Below, in pieces: positions 53,040 through 64,000 of a stretch of 64,000 nt of DNA (its first letter is position 1; every line of letters starts with the position of its first letter). Origin of the DNA: Kingdonia uniflora (taxonomy: Eukaryota; Streptophyta; Magnoliopsida; Ranunculales; Circaeasteraceae); contig JACGCM010002086.1 of the NCBI GenBank assembly GCA_014058105.1, positions 372,001 to 436,000 of the forward strand. The letters are read 5' to 3'. A model generated the notes under the pieces. That model was not told the DNA's origin and did not search any database. It saw nothing but the letters and a program-made list of their open reading frames with translations. The translations under genes and the position numbers were made by a program.

Positions 53040-54259
53040 AGTTTTCAGAATACTGAATTTTGAGATCTGATAGATAATTGAATCATGTAAGGATGTAATA
53101 TATATTGATTAATTTGAATAAGTTTTTTGCTTCTATTTTTTGCCATTTTGTGACCACTGCGAGGGGAATTTCATTGCTGCAAAATAACATGGGTAAAGCC
53201 ATTTTCTTTTCCTCTTGCCTAGCCCAATTTCTACCATTGCAGTTTTAGAAGCTTTAACATCCATGCTTTGTATTCCTAATGCAACTTGCAAGTGACTTAG
53301 TGAAATAGCTCTGAATTAAGGAAGTGAAAAAAGTGTTCGGCCAACAAGCAGGACCAAAGTACTAAACAGACTTGGAATTTGGAAGTTCAATAAGAATGTA
53401 ATGACTTGTTGCACAAGACCCTCCAAAACTTCGGAACAAGGATACTATTTCCCAATCTCAAGTTCAACCCGAATGCGGGGAACACTTTTTTACAAGTGTA
53501 ACCTATATGGGTTCTACCGTCAAGGGTTTGATGCATGGTTTGGCTTCGGTAGGTCTTAGCAGTTTTTGGTGTAGCTTTAGGTGCACCCTTTCCAAATAAT
53601 GTATGCACAAGATCCTATTATCGAAGGATAGAAGAATAGGCTAAAAAGGAGCAGTCCTAATGCATGAACAACCTGAGGTGTGAGGGATTGCTCATTTATA
53701 GGGGATTTACGGGATGACTAAATTTGGTAAGTTGGTATGTTCTCTTGGGATTAGTACTCGGGTTCCTGTAGTAAAGAAAGTTGTAACTAATGGGTTATTG
53801 ATGATCGAGGCTAAAGGTGACTGCTTTGGTTGTAACCAGATTCTTGACAATCTCTTTTCTATTGACGAAATTTTTTATGGCATTGCTTAAGCTTGGTACT
53901 AAATAACATGTAATTTTCATACAGGACTCAGAAGTACGAGAACAATAGCACTGTATAAACATAACACTCCTATTATGACATTTAAGCAAAACACCGAATA
54001 CGTTTTCTAACAATGACACAAAACACTACAAGATTCTGTAAAATTTCAAGCTTGAAACATTCTTAGCTCCAAAAGAAAATAATAATAATAACCTCAATCG
54101 AAATAATATACCATGAGCATATCCTTTATTAATGTCTTATGAAGCAGGTCGCACGTTATAGATCACTTCTTAATATATTCTTGAAGATAATCTAATTTCT
54201 TTTAAACATTCTTATCTTCAAAAAGAAAAAGAAAAGAAAACTCAATCCAAAACATGTAC
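53040..54259. other. F1 downstream (minus-sense) region, paired with 60906-61891
   Basis: From 53265 it is a close copy of 60904 onward. Open frames at 53387-53608 and 53795-54019 are conserved in the partner (61025-61240, 61427-61651), but indels near the frame ends and the absence of domains leave them doubtful. In the minus-strand gene model this would be intron or 3' region. Confidence 0.4.
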
Positions 54260-54905
54260 CTTGAGCATATCTTTCACTAATGTCTCATGAAGCAGGTCGC
54301 ATGGTATAGTCTTCGTACCATCTTGTTGAAGAGAATCTAATTCCTTCTTCAGCTCCTTTTGACGCTCAGAGAACTCCATTTGTAGTTTGGCTAGATCAAC
54401 AGACTTGGTATTTAACTCTGTACAAGCATCTTAACATTCAACTATTTGAGCTGACAGCTTTGATATTTGAAGGTTTTCATCAACCCGCTCCAAGTATTGA
54501 TCCAACAACACTTTTTGTGGAGATAGGTCGTAAGGGCTGTCGACCAAATTTTGTAGTGACTCTAACGCCCCCTTTGACCATTCTCGAAGATGCTCAAGTT
54601 GTTGTACCGTCATTTCTTCAACAAACGCTCTGATCATCCCCTCGAGAAATCTATCTTCTGATGATTGGTTGTGGTTGCTAACAATGTTTCTCTTAGACAT
54701 ATGGCGAGGTGAAGACTCATGAGCAGCAGCTGGTGTACTCCCAATCTTTATGTTCCTAGAAATCGTCTGTCTTTCAGTCTTTTTTGCCGACATGTACTTA
54801 AGATTAGGTGAAGTAAGCCCTTTCAATGGCATCTCGTCATCAGAGTCGTCGACGATTATGACATTTAATCTAACAGTACTGTTATGGAGGAATTCCACAT
54901 GGGGA
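54260..54905 (-). pseudogene. coiled-coil/SIM exon, F1 copy (3' part)
   Basis: Open from 54898 to 54431, with NVIIVDDSDDEMPLKG (SUMO-interaction-like), a basic MSKRN stretch, then FVEEMTVQQLEHLREWSKGALESLQN and LLDQYLERVDENLQ. After one in-frame TAA (54431) the frame continues with KLQMEFSERQKELKKELD to the donor AAG|GTACAT at 54260. It is the least damaged copy of this exon, but Copia-2 split it at 54905. Its first 90 or so bases lie at 59628-59716. Confidence 0.6.
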
Positions 54906-55106
54906 TAAAGATTATTAGAGATTGAGGATTATGGCTGTAATCTATATTAATTATTCCATTAGGTTACATGAGTATTTATTGAGGAACTACATGAGAATAT
55001 GCTATGAAATATACTCTAAGTCTGTTACACAAAATGAGGGATTAACTGAGAACACCTATGAGTTTGTTCTATGAAGATTGGGGCTAGTGACACCTGTGTA
55101 ACTGTG

Positions 55107-56304
55107 TTAGACTGGATCATCTGTTTGTGCCTTATTACGCCCCTTCAAGCTTGGCGTTGGGTCGATCCAAAGGCCAAGTTTGCGCTTAAGGTCATCAAAA
55201 GTTGCTTTGGAGAGCGGCTTTGTGAAGATATCAGCTAACTGTTTAGACGATGGAACAAACCTTGTGGTGAGTGTACCAAGAGCAACTCTTTCACGCACAA
55301 AGTGATAATCAATACCAATGTGTTTTGCGCGTGCATGAAACACTGGATTCACGGACATGTGAAGAGCGGATAGGTTGTCGTAGAATAAAACTTGTGCTTT
55401 CTCTTGATAGACTCCAATATCTCGAAGTATAAAGGACAACCATGTTAACTCGGCGGTTGTTGATGCCATAGCCCGATATTCCGCTTCTGGAGCGAGAGAC
55501 TGTAGGCTGCTTTTTAGCACTCCAAGAGATACAGTTAGAACCTAAAAACGTGCAATAGCCCGTGGTGGAACGTCTCGTAATGGGGCATCCTGCCCAATCT
55601 GCATCCGAGAAGGCATAAAGATCTAAACTACTATTCTTGAAAATGCGAAGCCCCGAGGAAAGGGTTCCTTTGATATATCGCAAGATTCTTTTCACCATCT
55701 GAAAGTTAGTGTTGGTGGGAGCGTGCATATGTTGGCATACCTGATTAACGGCGTAACAAAGGTCCGGCCGAGTTAGAGTTAGATACTGAAGCGTGCCCAC
55801 GATTCTTCTATATTCGGTGACATCTTTATAAGGAGCATCGCCATTTGATACGATTACGGGTTTAGATGCCATAGGAGTGTTGATTAGCTTGCATTCAACC
55901 ATGTGAGTACTGTGAAGAAGGTCATTCATATACTTCATTTGAGATAGAAACATTCCTCCTTTAAATGGCTTAACTTGAACACCCAAAAAATAGTTCAACT
56001 GACCTAAATCCTTCATAGAGAACTCGCCTTCCAATTTAGCGACTAAATCATCCAATAGTAGATTACTGTTACCCGTGAGGATTATGTCATCAACATAGAT
56101 GAGAAGTATCATAATCTGATGTTCATCATTGAACACAAAAAGAGATAAATCCGCAGAGCTGCAACGAAAGCCATAATTTATTAGAAATAAACTAAAACGA
56201 TCAAACCACGCACGAGGGGCTTGCTTAAGGCCGTACAAGGCTTTCTGAAGTTGGCAGACATGGTTCGACAAATGAACGTTGACAAACCCCGATGGTTGTT
56301 CCAT
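55107..56304 (-). pseudogene. Copia-2 reverse transcriptase (palm) and RNase H
   Basis: 56304-55309 carries KALYGLKQAPRAWFDRF, the catalytic LLIYVDDIILTG and LSSGLRIFKNSS. 55520-55107 carries the RNase H AEYRAMASTTAELTWL, FYDNLSALHMS and KHIGIDYHFVRERV in a second frame. Confidence 0.92.
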
Positions 56305-56367
56305 AAATACCGGAGTATCGAGGTGCCCATAAAGGAAGGCATTTTTAACATCAAGTTGGCGGAGATT

Positions 56368-56826
56368 TTAGCCTTTAACCGTAGCAACAGTAAGAACGAT
56401 TCTGATAGTTGCGGGTTTGATAACCGGGCTAAAGGTTTCTTTATAGTCAACTCTTTCCCGTTGGCTGTAACCTTTAGCCACGAGTCGCGCCTTTAGCCGA
56501 TCCAATGACCCATCAGATTTGAGTTTTGTTTTGAAAATCCAGCAACATCCGATGGCATTCATTTGAGGTTTTCGTGGAACAAGAACCCAAGTGTGATTTT
56601 GTCGGAGAGCTTGTACTTCATCAATCATGGCCGAGTGCCACCCTGGATGGTTTAGAGCACCTTTAACAGATTTAGGTTCAGGTGGAGTAGAAGGGATAAG
56701 TAAAGTCATAGCATACTTTGGATTAGGTTTGGTTATCCCATCTTTGCCTCTTGCAGTCATGGTGTGTGTTGGAATAGGAACAGGATAGGGTTGTTGAATT
56801 GGGCTAAGAATTGGAGGAGAGTACAA
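56368..56826 (-). pseudogene. Copia-2 reverse transcriptase, first part
   Basis: HPGWHSAMIDEVQALRQNHT, CCWIFKTKLKSDGS and RLVAKGYSQRERVDYKETF are visible before a stop near 56368. Confidence 0.9.
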
Positions 56827-56889
56827 AGAAGTAGAGCCAGTGATAACCGTAGATTGTGATGGAGGTAATTCATGAGGCGGAGGTAGTTG

Positions 56890-57495
56890 TTATGTAGGTG
56901 TTGATGTGGTGGTGTGAATCATGTATTGAGGTACTTGATCAAATGGAGAGGAGGTAGTCGTCTCACCATTAAATAGGCGTGCATGATTTTGGTTGATGGT
57001 GGAATCATCAGTTAAATGTGATGTTTGTGAAGTGATTGATTGGGTAGGTTTCAGCCAGTTAGTTAAGGATGTATTATCGGCGGGTGGAGACGAGGATGAG
57101 GTAGGCTTGTGAAAGGGGAAGCAACCCTCATCAAACACAACGTGTCGAGATATGTAAACACGGCCAGTTCGAAGGTGGAGACACCGATATCCTTTATGCT
57201 TATCACTGTATCCCATGAAGACACATGGAAGCGAGTGTGGTTCAAGTTTGTCTTTAGTGTATTGGCGGAGGTAGGGGTAACATTAACTGCCGAATACACG
57301 TAAGAAATCATAGGTAGGAGGCTTGTCATGTAGGAGATGGTATGGTGTTTTCATATAAAGGGACGGGGAAGGTAATTTATTTATGAGAGAGGTTGATGTA
57401 AGAAATGCTTCCACCCAGTATAGCTTTGGCATTGATGCAATTAGCATCATAGCCAATCCTAATTCCACGACGTGACGATGTTTACGTTCGGCCAT
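56890..57495 (-). pseudogene. Copia-2 integrase C-terminal half
   Basis: Pieces in two frames. 57283-57495 has AERKHRHVVELGLAMM and LLHDKPPTYDFLRVFG. 57216 downward has GYSDKHKGYRCLHL and VYISRHVVFDEGCFPF. Both motifs are standard for the end of Copia integrase. Confidence 0.88.
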
Positions 57496-57601
57496 ACTAT
57501 TTTGTTCCAGGGAATGATAGTTGATGACGGATCCCTTTTTTTAAGAGGTGATCAATAAATTCCTGCTTTAAAAATTCACCACCGTTATCGGATTGGAATA
57601 T

Positions 57602-58696
57602 TCAAATTTCTTTGTTGAATTGTTTTTCAACCATCGCCTGAAATAATAAGAACACTTCATAAAATTCGGATTTCTTTTTGATCGGATAGAGCCATGAGAA
57701 GCGAGAAAAGTCATCAACAAATATGACATAGTAACGAAAACCTTGATTTGATAAAATCGGCGCTGGACCCCATAAATCACAATGTATCTTGTTGATAGGG
57801 TCAGATGCTCTATTATTGGAAGGGTAAAATGGAAGTTTAGAGCTTTTACTCATGGCACAACTCTTACAGAAATTGAAAGTCTTTTTATTCACTGAGATGG
57901 CTTTATTTTGTTGCAAAAAATTTAAAACTCTTATTTGAGGATTCCCTAGCCAACGATGCCAAGTATCTTCATCTACCACGCGAAATCTATTGGAGAATAG
58001 GGCCATAGATTTTGCGTTCTCCAGGACATATAACCCCGCTTTCTTATTCCCCGATGCCATCACCTGATTTGTCGTTTGATCCTTAATGACAAAACCACGA
58101 GCATTAAACATAAAATCACATGGATAACTATCGGTAAGTTGTGACACTGATATTAAGTTTTTCTTTATATCAGGGACAACAAGAACATTGTGGAGATGAA
58201 GTTTTGAGTTTGCTATTCTTGTTTCACCCATATGCGTGATGGGCAATTGATTTTCGTTACCCACCATAACATAGTCAAACCCAAAATAAGGTTTTATGTT
58301 TGAGAGAGTACCTGGATTGTCCGTTATATGTGTTGTAGCACCGGTGTCCGGTAACCACTCTCCCACTTCAGGCTCGTTAAGATGGATAGCTGCCAAGGCT
58401 TGTGGAGTCTCTTCATCTTGATAGCTATTGTTGAACCTGTGCCAACATTTCAGAGCTTCATGACCTCGGCGCTTGCATACTTGGCATATGGAGGGTGATC
58501 GACTTTGGTTTGAATAAGGTTTGTTGGGATATAGAGTTGTGATATTGTCTGTGGTTGTATGAGAGTCTCGAGCTTGATTGAGAAAAGACACGACCTCGTG
58601 AGGTAAAAGGTTGGGGCGAGGTATGCTTTGGGCTGAACCGTTGGGTTGATTGTTGAGAAACGAAAGCGAGTGTAGGATTTGCGGGTTCAAAAACAT
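57602..58696 (-). pseudogene. Copia-2 protease and integrase N-terminal half
   Basis: Contains the zinc knuckle, the protease motif LPDTGATTHIT, the pre-integrase HRWLGNPQ...CKSCAMSKSSK, and the start of the integrase core (HCDLWGPAPI, FVDDFSRFSWLY). It stops near 57602, where a frame lesion occurs. Confidence 0.92.
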
Positions 58697-59327
58697 GAGA
58701 TTTTTGACGCAAGTCAGGACTTTGTAAAAGCGGAATCAGATCAACATAAGAAGGGACAGGTGGTTTGAGCATAGCAGTAGAGAAAGATTCATACCATGGT
58801 CCGAGACCGTTTAAAAGCCAAAATACCTTGTTTGGGTCAGGTACGGGTTTTCTGATTGCGTTGAGTTGATCACAGGTTGATTTGAACTCCGTTAAATACA
58901 CATATAGTGGAGTCGAATCCTTTTTCTTCTCTTGGAGCTTAAAAAGAAGCTCAAATTCGTGAGCTTGCGAATTTTGAGAGTATGCATTAGCTAGGGCATT
59001 CCACACATCGTTGGATGTTGTGATGCCGACCACCGTACCCAGAGCTTCTTCCGAGATTGTAGCTGTGATCCACGCTTTCACTAACCTGTCGGTGCGAACC
59101 CATGCTAATAAATCTGGATTCAGAATTTTTTCGCCATTGTCGTCGTTGATTTCAGCTTCCGGTTGGGTTGTTTTTCCATTGATGAAACCAAGTAAATCTT
59201 GACTTTCCATCAATGATAGTACTTGTGTTTCCCACAATAAATAATTTGTGGATTTGAGCTTGAGCGATACAAAGTTCGCTATATTTAGATTGGATGGATA
59301 AGGGTATTTTAGAGGTGTTGCAGCCAT
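58458..59327 (-). pseudogene. Copia-2 gag
   Basis: 289 residues. An N-terminal Copia gag (LKLKSTNYLLWETQVLSLM), UBN2 region (EFELLFKLQEKKKDSTPLYVYL) and a Gln/Ser/Pro-rich tail are visible. The zinc knuckle CQVCKRRGHEALKC falls in the next frame at about 58500, so a frameshift separates gag from the rest. Confidence 0.92.
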
Positions 59328-59622
59328 TGTTCTTGAGATGAGAAAGTAGGATCGAAAAGAACTCGTAGGAGCTTTAATGCTCTGAAACCATAAAGATTAT
59401 TAGAGATTGAGGATTATGGTTGTAATCTATATTAATTATTCCATTAGGTTACATGAGTATTTATTGAGGAACTACATGAGAATATGCTATGAAATATACT
59501 CTAAGTCTGTTACACAAAATGAGGGATTAACTGAGAACACCTATGAGTTTGTTCCATGAAGATTGGGGCTAGTGACACCTGTGTAACTGTGTTAGACTGG
59601 ATCATCTGTTTGTACCTTATTA

Positions 59623-59716
59623 GGGGAGACCTCAAGGGAGATGCTGCGTGCATCCCTTCATCCTGGATAAAATCAGAAACATTAGCTTTGAGATGAGACA
59701 GGATTTGCAAAGGAAT
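59623..59716 (-). pseudogene. coiled-coil/SIM exon, F1 copy (5' part)
   Basis: From acceptor CTTTGCAG the minus strand encodes IPLQILSHLKANVSDFIQDE and a short tail up to the Copia-2 target site GGGGA. It joins in frame to 54905 downward, as the uninterrupted F2 copy shows. Confidence 0.6.
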
Positions 59717-59976
59717 CTGCAAAGTATCACAAATAGGTAAGCCACATTTAGTTTGAAAACTTAGTTTCTACTTAGCAGATGGTATTTTATGGCAATTAAT
59801 CGGTTATCCTTATAATATCGTGTGTAGGGTCTTCTTCAGGTGGAGGAGTAGATGAAGCAAATGATAACATCTTTATATCGTGTGTAGGGTCTTCATCTGG
59901 TGCTAGAGGATCAGATGCAGAAAATGAGGACGATTTGTTTCGTGAAAATGTGACTGTCCCTTTGTAATTAAAGACC
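59717..59976. other. F1 intron/spacer related to 33090-33320
   Basis: A short direct repeat (TATCGTGTGTAGGGTCTTC at about 59817 and 59876) is shared with 33170-33250. Both strands have open frames across it. I see no complete gene. Confidence 0.35.
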
Positions 59977-60243
59977 ATGGTTTCATTGTGGGAAAGAATT
60001 GCATCCAACAAAGATTACCTTGCACTTCTAACAAAGCTACTTCTCCTACTGTTAGAATACTACAATGAGGATCTCCGTAAATCTCTTGCAATAGGTCCGT
60101 TAGGATTGTGTAAGTTGGTGGAGAGAACACGGGAAGCACAAATTACTTATAATGCACACAGTTTAACCAAGAAGCTAGGAGCACTTTCTTCGTTGGAGCC
60201 ATTTGGATTCTCTGTCCAACCTTTACGCACTTGCTTGGGGTAA
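59977..60243 (+). pseudogene. unrecognised exon shared with 33323-33610 (second copy)
   Basis: 88 codons starting MVSLWERIASNKDYLALLTK and containing EYYNEDLRKSLAIG, KLVERTREAQIT and EPFGFSVQPL. This copy is longer without stops than the one at 33323. Neither a start nor a second exon is certain. The family is unknown to me. Confidence 0.4.
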
Positions 60244-60905
60244 TTGTGAACAGCTAGATATTTACACCTGACGGCACAATAAAAGCCAGGAAAACTGCAT
60301 GTCGAAGGAAATGAGCTTGTTGAAGCTCGATTTCACCATATAACAAACCCAATACTCTTAGCTTAGGCTGTATAAGACAAGCGCAAAGCTACCTTTGATA
60401 TCCTTGCAAGTTGCCATCCGAATTCTCTTCACCAGACCTATGAGGGAGATTTTCTTTTCAGCCCTAGCTAGCATGCAAGAGACGTTGGATCACACTGTCA
60501 TTATGGTGAAGAGATAGGCAATAGATTGAATTGCTTTTATTCACTGTGACACTTGGATTTTTAGTTTCTTAGAGCTGAATAATTATAAGTTTTGTTCCTT
60601 AATAATTTGACCGTGACAGCATTTTTGTTTATTTCTATTTTGGTGTTATACATTTTATTGAATAATTCTAGGTATTCTAGCTATTTATATATTCTACGTA
60701 GTGTTATTATCCACTTTTTTGTCGAGATTTATCATATTCATATGCCTTCTCAATTTTGTTGACATTATGAAACGCGGAAGCGGTAATAAACAAAGGAATT
60801 ATATACAAAGTGCTTATAGAAATGATGTTACGCCATAAACACTCAGAGTAGATGAAAGATCTGTATATTCAAAATAAAAATTATAAAAGAAAAACCACAT
60901 CTGTT
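60244..60905. other. spacer related to 9052-9700
   Basis: 60250-60300 and 60593-60890 have diverged copies at 9650-9700 and 9052-9380 (order inverted relative to each other). No gene is seen. Confidence 0.4.
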
Positions 60906-61891
60906 TTGTATTCCTAATGCAACTTGCAAGTGACTTAGTGAAATTGCTCTGAATTAAGGAAGTGAAGAAAGTGTTCGGCCAACAAGCAGGACCAAAGTAC
61001 TAAACAGACTTGGAACTTGGAAGTTCAATGTAATGACTTGTTGCACAAGACCCTCCAAAACTTCGGAACAAGAATACTATTTCCCAATCTCAAGTTCAAC
61101 CCGAATGCGGGGAACACTTTTTTACAAGTGTTACCTATATGGGTTCTACCGTCAAGGGTTTGATGCATGGTTTGGCTTCGGTAGGCCTTAGCAGTTGTTG
61201 GTGTAGCTTTAGGTGCACTCTTTCCAGATAATGTATGCACAAGATCCTATTATCAAAGCATAGAAAAATAGGTTAAAAAGGAGCAGTCCTAATGCATGAA
61301 CAACCTGAGATTTGAGGGATTGCTCATATATAAGGGATTTACGGGATGTCTAAATTTGGTAAGTTGGTATGTTCTCTTGGGATTAGTACTCGGGTTCCTG
61401 TAGTAAAGAAAGTTATAACTAATGGGTTATTGATGATCGAGGCTAAAAGTGACTGCTTTGGTTGTAACCAGATTCTTGACAATCTCTTTTTTATTGACGA
61501 AATATTTTATGGCATTGCTTAAGCTTGGCACTAAATAACGTGTAATTTTCATACAGGACTCAGAAGTATGAGAACAATACCACTGTATAAACATAACACT
61601 CCTATTATGACATTTAAGCAAAACACCGAATACTTTTTCTAACAATGACACAAAACACTACAAGATTCTGTAAAATTTCAAGCTTGAAACATTCTTAGCT
61701 CCAAAAGAAAATAATAATAATAACCTCAATCGAAATCAAATACCATGAGCATATCCTTTATTAATGTCTTATGAAGCAGGTCGCACGGTATAGATCACTT
61801 CTTAACATATTCTTGAAGAGAATCTAGTTTCTTTTAAACATTCCTATCTTCAAAAAGAAAAAGAAAAGAAAACTCAATCCAAAACATGTAC
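60906..61891. repeat. F2 copy of the 53265-54259 segment
   Basis: Colinear with F1 with modest divergence. It includes the same two doubtful minus-strand open frames and the CGGAACAAGxATACTATTTCCC stretch. It is a diverged relative of the X2 leader at 14347-14810. Confidence 0.6.
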
Positions 61892-62626
61892 CTTGAGCAT
61901 ATCTTTCACTAATGTCTCATGAAGCAAGTCGCATGGTATAGTCTTCGTACCATCTTGTTGAAGAGAATCTAATTCCTTCTTCAGCTCTTTTTGACGCTCA
62001 GAGAACTCCATTTGCAGTTTGGCTAGATCAACAGACTTGGTATTCAACTCTGTACAAGCATCTTAACATTCAACTATTTGAGCTGACAGCTTAGATATTT
62101 GAAGGTTTTCATCAACCCACTCCTAGTATTGATCCAACAACACTTTTAGTGAAGATAGGTCGTAAGGGCTGTCGACCAAATTTTGTAGTGACTCTAACGC
62201 CCCCTTTGACCATTCTCGAAGATGCTCGAGTTGTTGTACCGTCATTTCTTCAACAAACCCTCTGATCATCCACTCGAGAAATCTATCTTCTGATGATTAG
62301 TTGTGGTTGCTAACAATGTTTCTCTTAGACATATGGCGAGGTGAAGACTCATGAACAACAGCTGGTGTACTCCCAATCTTTATGTTCCTAGAAATCGTCT
62401 GTCTTTCAGTCTTTTTTGTCGATATGTACTTAAGATTAGGTGAAGTAAGCCCTTTCAATGGCACCTAATCATCAGAGTCGTCGACGATTATGACATTTGA
62501 TCTAACAGTACTGTTATGGCGGAATTCCACATGGGGAGACCTCAAGGGGGATGCTGCGTGCATCCCTTCATCCTGGATAAAATCAGAAACATTAACTTTG
62601 AGATGAGACAGGATTTGCAAAGGAAT
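61892..62626 (-). pseudogene. coiled-coil/SIM exon, F2 copy (broken, no Copia insertion)
   Basis: The full exon from acceptor TTCTGCAG (62627 on) to donor AAG|GTACAT (61892). It is uninterrupted at the GGGGA site (about 62533-62537) where F1 carries Copia-2. Nonsense changes are visible: DSDD followed by TAG, NHN followed by TAA, and the same TAA after VEC as in F1. It is a clear pseudogene, but useful as the template of the undisrupted exon. Confidence 0.65.
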
Positions 62627-62642
62627 CTGCAGAATATCACAA

Positions 62643-64000
62643 TGTCACGCCCCAAAATCCAGTAATCGGTAGCTAGACCAATTACTGAGAATCTAGGATG
62701 TGCAGGTCGGGGAATCCAAAGATTCGCCCCACGAACAACTGAGCCGTAGACAAATTCTAGCCCAGTCATTCACAATAGTATCACAACAGAGTAATAAGGA
62801 AAAATAGAAACAGCGGAAGACTAAGATAACAATATCTAAACGTAAGATTATACAAACTTCTACGCAGCAAGCCCGACAGTAATAACTGGAGAATGAGCCT
62901 CCAACTCAGCTCCCCAAAGATCACCACAGGAACAACTAAAACCTGAAACAACCTACCACTGAAAGGGGGATGCGAGAGTGAGCCAACAACGAGCTCACTA
63001 ATTCCCAAGAATAACTAAACGATTATACTAACCAATGAGATGGATATAATAATGATAATAGGATATAATAATATATAACGATAAACAATGTATATGTATA
63101 AATATATATAGGATGACAAATAGGTATCTAATAGGTATATAACTAGTCTAATGATTATATCAAACTATACTATAAATATATACATACATATCTCGAGCAA
63201 AGGAGTGCTAAGACTATAACTGCACTCTAGTCCCAAGGACCACTAACTATACTTTAATCACTACCGTGGCTCTCAGCGCCACAAACAACTAACCTACCTC
63301 AGGAATACAATAACACATGAGGGTAAATAACCCTCGGCCGTAATAATCCAACAGGGTTACCCAAACCCCAACCAGGCACAACCCCGAAGCTATCACAAGC
63401 TAAGCGAGATCGCCCACAACCAATACCAGCCTAAAGCTCACAACAAACAACCAGTCCAATCCACATAATAAATTAAATCAGGTGCAGAAGAGGGAAGAAT
63501 AGATGCAGAGAGGAGAGGATTATGCAGAAGGAAGAATAATCTAATTACACCGCAAAACAATTAGGAGAAGAGGAATTTAATAAGCGGAGAAGAATATGAG
63601 GAACTAGGATAATCCCATAATTATCCCAATGTAATGATATGTTATGATGATGATATGATGGAATGAGATAATCTTATGATTATCCCAAGTGTAGAAGATT
63701 CTATATTAAACATAATGCAGAAAGGGTTAAGAATTTCTATCAGAAGAACCTACGAATTAGAAGAATGCAGAGATCCAATGATATGCTTGATGATGATGAT
63801 GATGATAATGATGATGATGATGCAGGATGCTTTAGAGATGTCAACCCAAAGGGCTATCCCCCATGACTAAAGTGGGCTGACAACTTCTAAAGAAGGATTA
63901 CCTAAATAGATATTGTTGGATACAAGGGTACGATGTACTGCACTAGCTCGACCTGACTATGAGGATATTACATTAATTTATCAAATCCTACGGAGCCAAC
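62643..64000 (-). mobile_element. start of an inverted second copy of the giant LTR-like family (runs off the window)
   Basis: Begins TGTCACGCCCCAAAATCC and parallels, on the opposite strand, 38610 back to about 37250: the GAATCTxxGATGTGCAGG phrase, the CCACCACTGAAAGGGGGATGCG block and the microsatellite. It inserted in the F2 intron 16 bases upstream of the exon. The far end and target duplication lie outside the window. Confidence 0.8.
63788..63822. repeat. ATG/GAT trinucleotide microsatellite
   Basis: Inverted counterpart of the run at 37480-37505 within the same element family. It creates a spurious Met-rich open frame. Confidence 0.8.

Larger units (their letters stand above)
54906..59622 (-). 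mobile_element. Copia retrotransposon with TA..TA LTR ends (Copia-2)
   Basis: Length is 4717 bases. LTRs are 54906-55137 and 59391-59622 (232 bases each); I count three differences between them. The target duplication GGGGA lies at 54901-54905 and 59623-59627. In element sense the LTR starts TAATAAGG and ends TCTTTA rather than TG..CA. The primer-binding site TGGTTTCAGAGC follows directly (59390 down), a variant of the Met-tRNA site. A purine tract GAAGGGGCG abuts the other LTR. Pol has several frame lesions despite the young LTRs. Confidence 0.95.

Noticed and set aside
53387..54019. Two minus-strand frames conserved between F1 and F2
   Set aside because: Conservation is explained by recent segment duplication; no domain, start context or splice sites support coding, and the diverged X2 relative does not keep the frames.
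63676..63870. Met-rich 64-codon frame
   Set aside because: Created by an ATG/GAT microsatellite.

Overview
The window is nuclear DNA from a flowering plant, very probably a eudicot. The evidence is an A20/AN1 zinc-finger stress protein gene, plant-type Copia, chromovirus and L1 retroelements, a CACTA element, GT-AG introns, PIF/Harbinger-type MITEs and AT-rich spacers. No bacterial, viral, CRISPR, tRNA or rRNA feature was seen.

Layout. (1) 1-31.7 kb is a segmental-duplication cluster. Three near-identical copies of an intronless A20/AN1 gene (6759-7241, 13022-13504, 25182-25664) sit in copies of one larger unit. Each is divergent from two small minus-strand exons of an unrecognised gene family with a YABBY/HMG-like motif. 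The same unit carries exons of a coiled-coil protein with a SUMO-interaction-like motif (three X copies at 1.1-1.6, 15.8-16.4 and 19.5-20.1 kb). The X segment holds a solo LTR with a MITE inside it and a short non-autonomous LTR element. Between the units lie a hAT fragment, a solo LTR and a truncated Copia LTR. A full-length but decayed Copia element (26058-31715, minus) inserted next to A20/AN1 copy 3. (2) 32-39.7 kb holds minus-strand exons of the YABBY-like/coiled-coil family. Between them lies a plus-strand GID1-like carboxylesterase pseudogene split by a 4.45-kb coding-free TG..CA element, probably a giant solo LTR. (3) 40.4-40.6 kb is the paralogous empty site of the first Copia element and also lacks the A20/AN1 gene; a 5'-truncated L1 LINE follows. 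(4) 43.3-52.7 kb is a decayed Ty3/gypsy chromovirus split by a 4.1-kb non-autonomous CACTA element. That CACTA carries fragments of at least two host genes: exons matching glyoxylate/succinic-semialdehyde reductase and the first exon of plant metaxin. (5) 53-62.6 kb holds two more diverged copies (F1, F2) of the coiled-coil family. F1 is split by a young Copia element whose LTRs end TA..TA; F2 keeps the empty site. (6) 62.6-64 kb starts an inverted second copy of the giant LTR-like family.

Only the three A20/AN1 genes look intact. The remainder is relics, nested transposons and duplicated exons. Because most insertions have a duplicated empty site elsewhere in the window, the order of events can be worked out: an ancestral YABBY-like/coiled-coil gene array was repeatedly duplicated, and elements inserted before, between and after those duplications.
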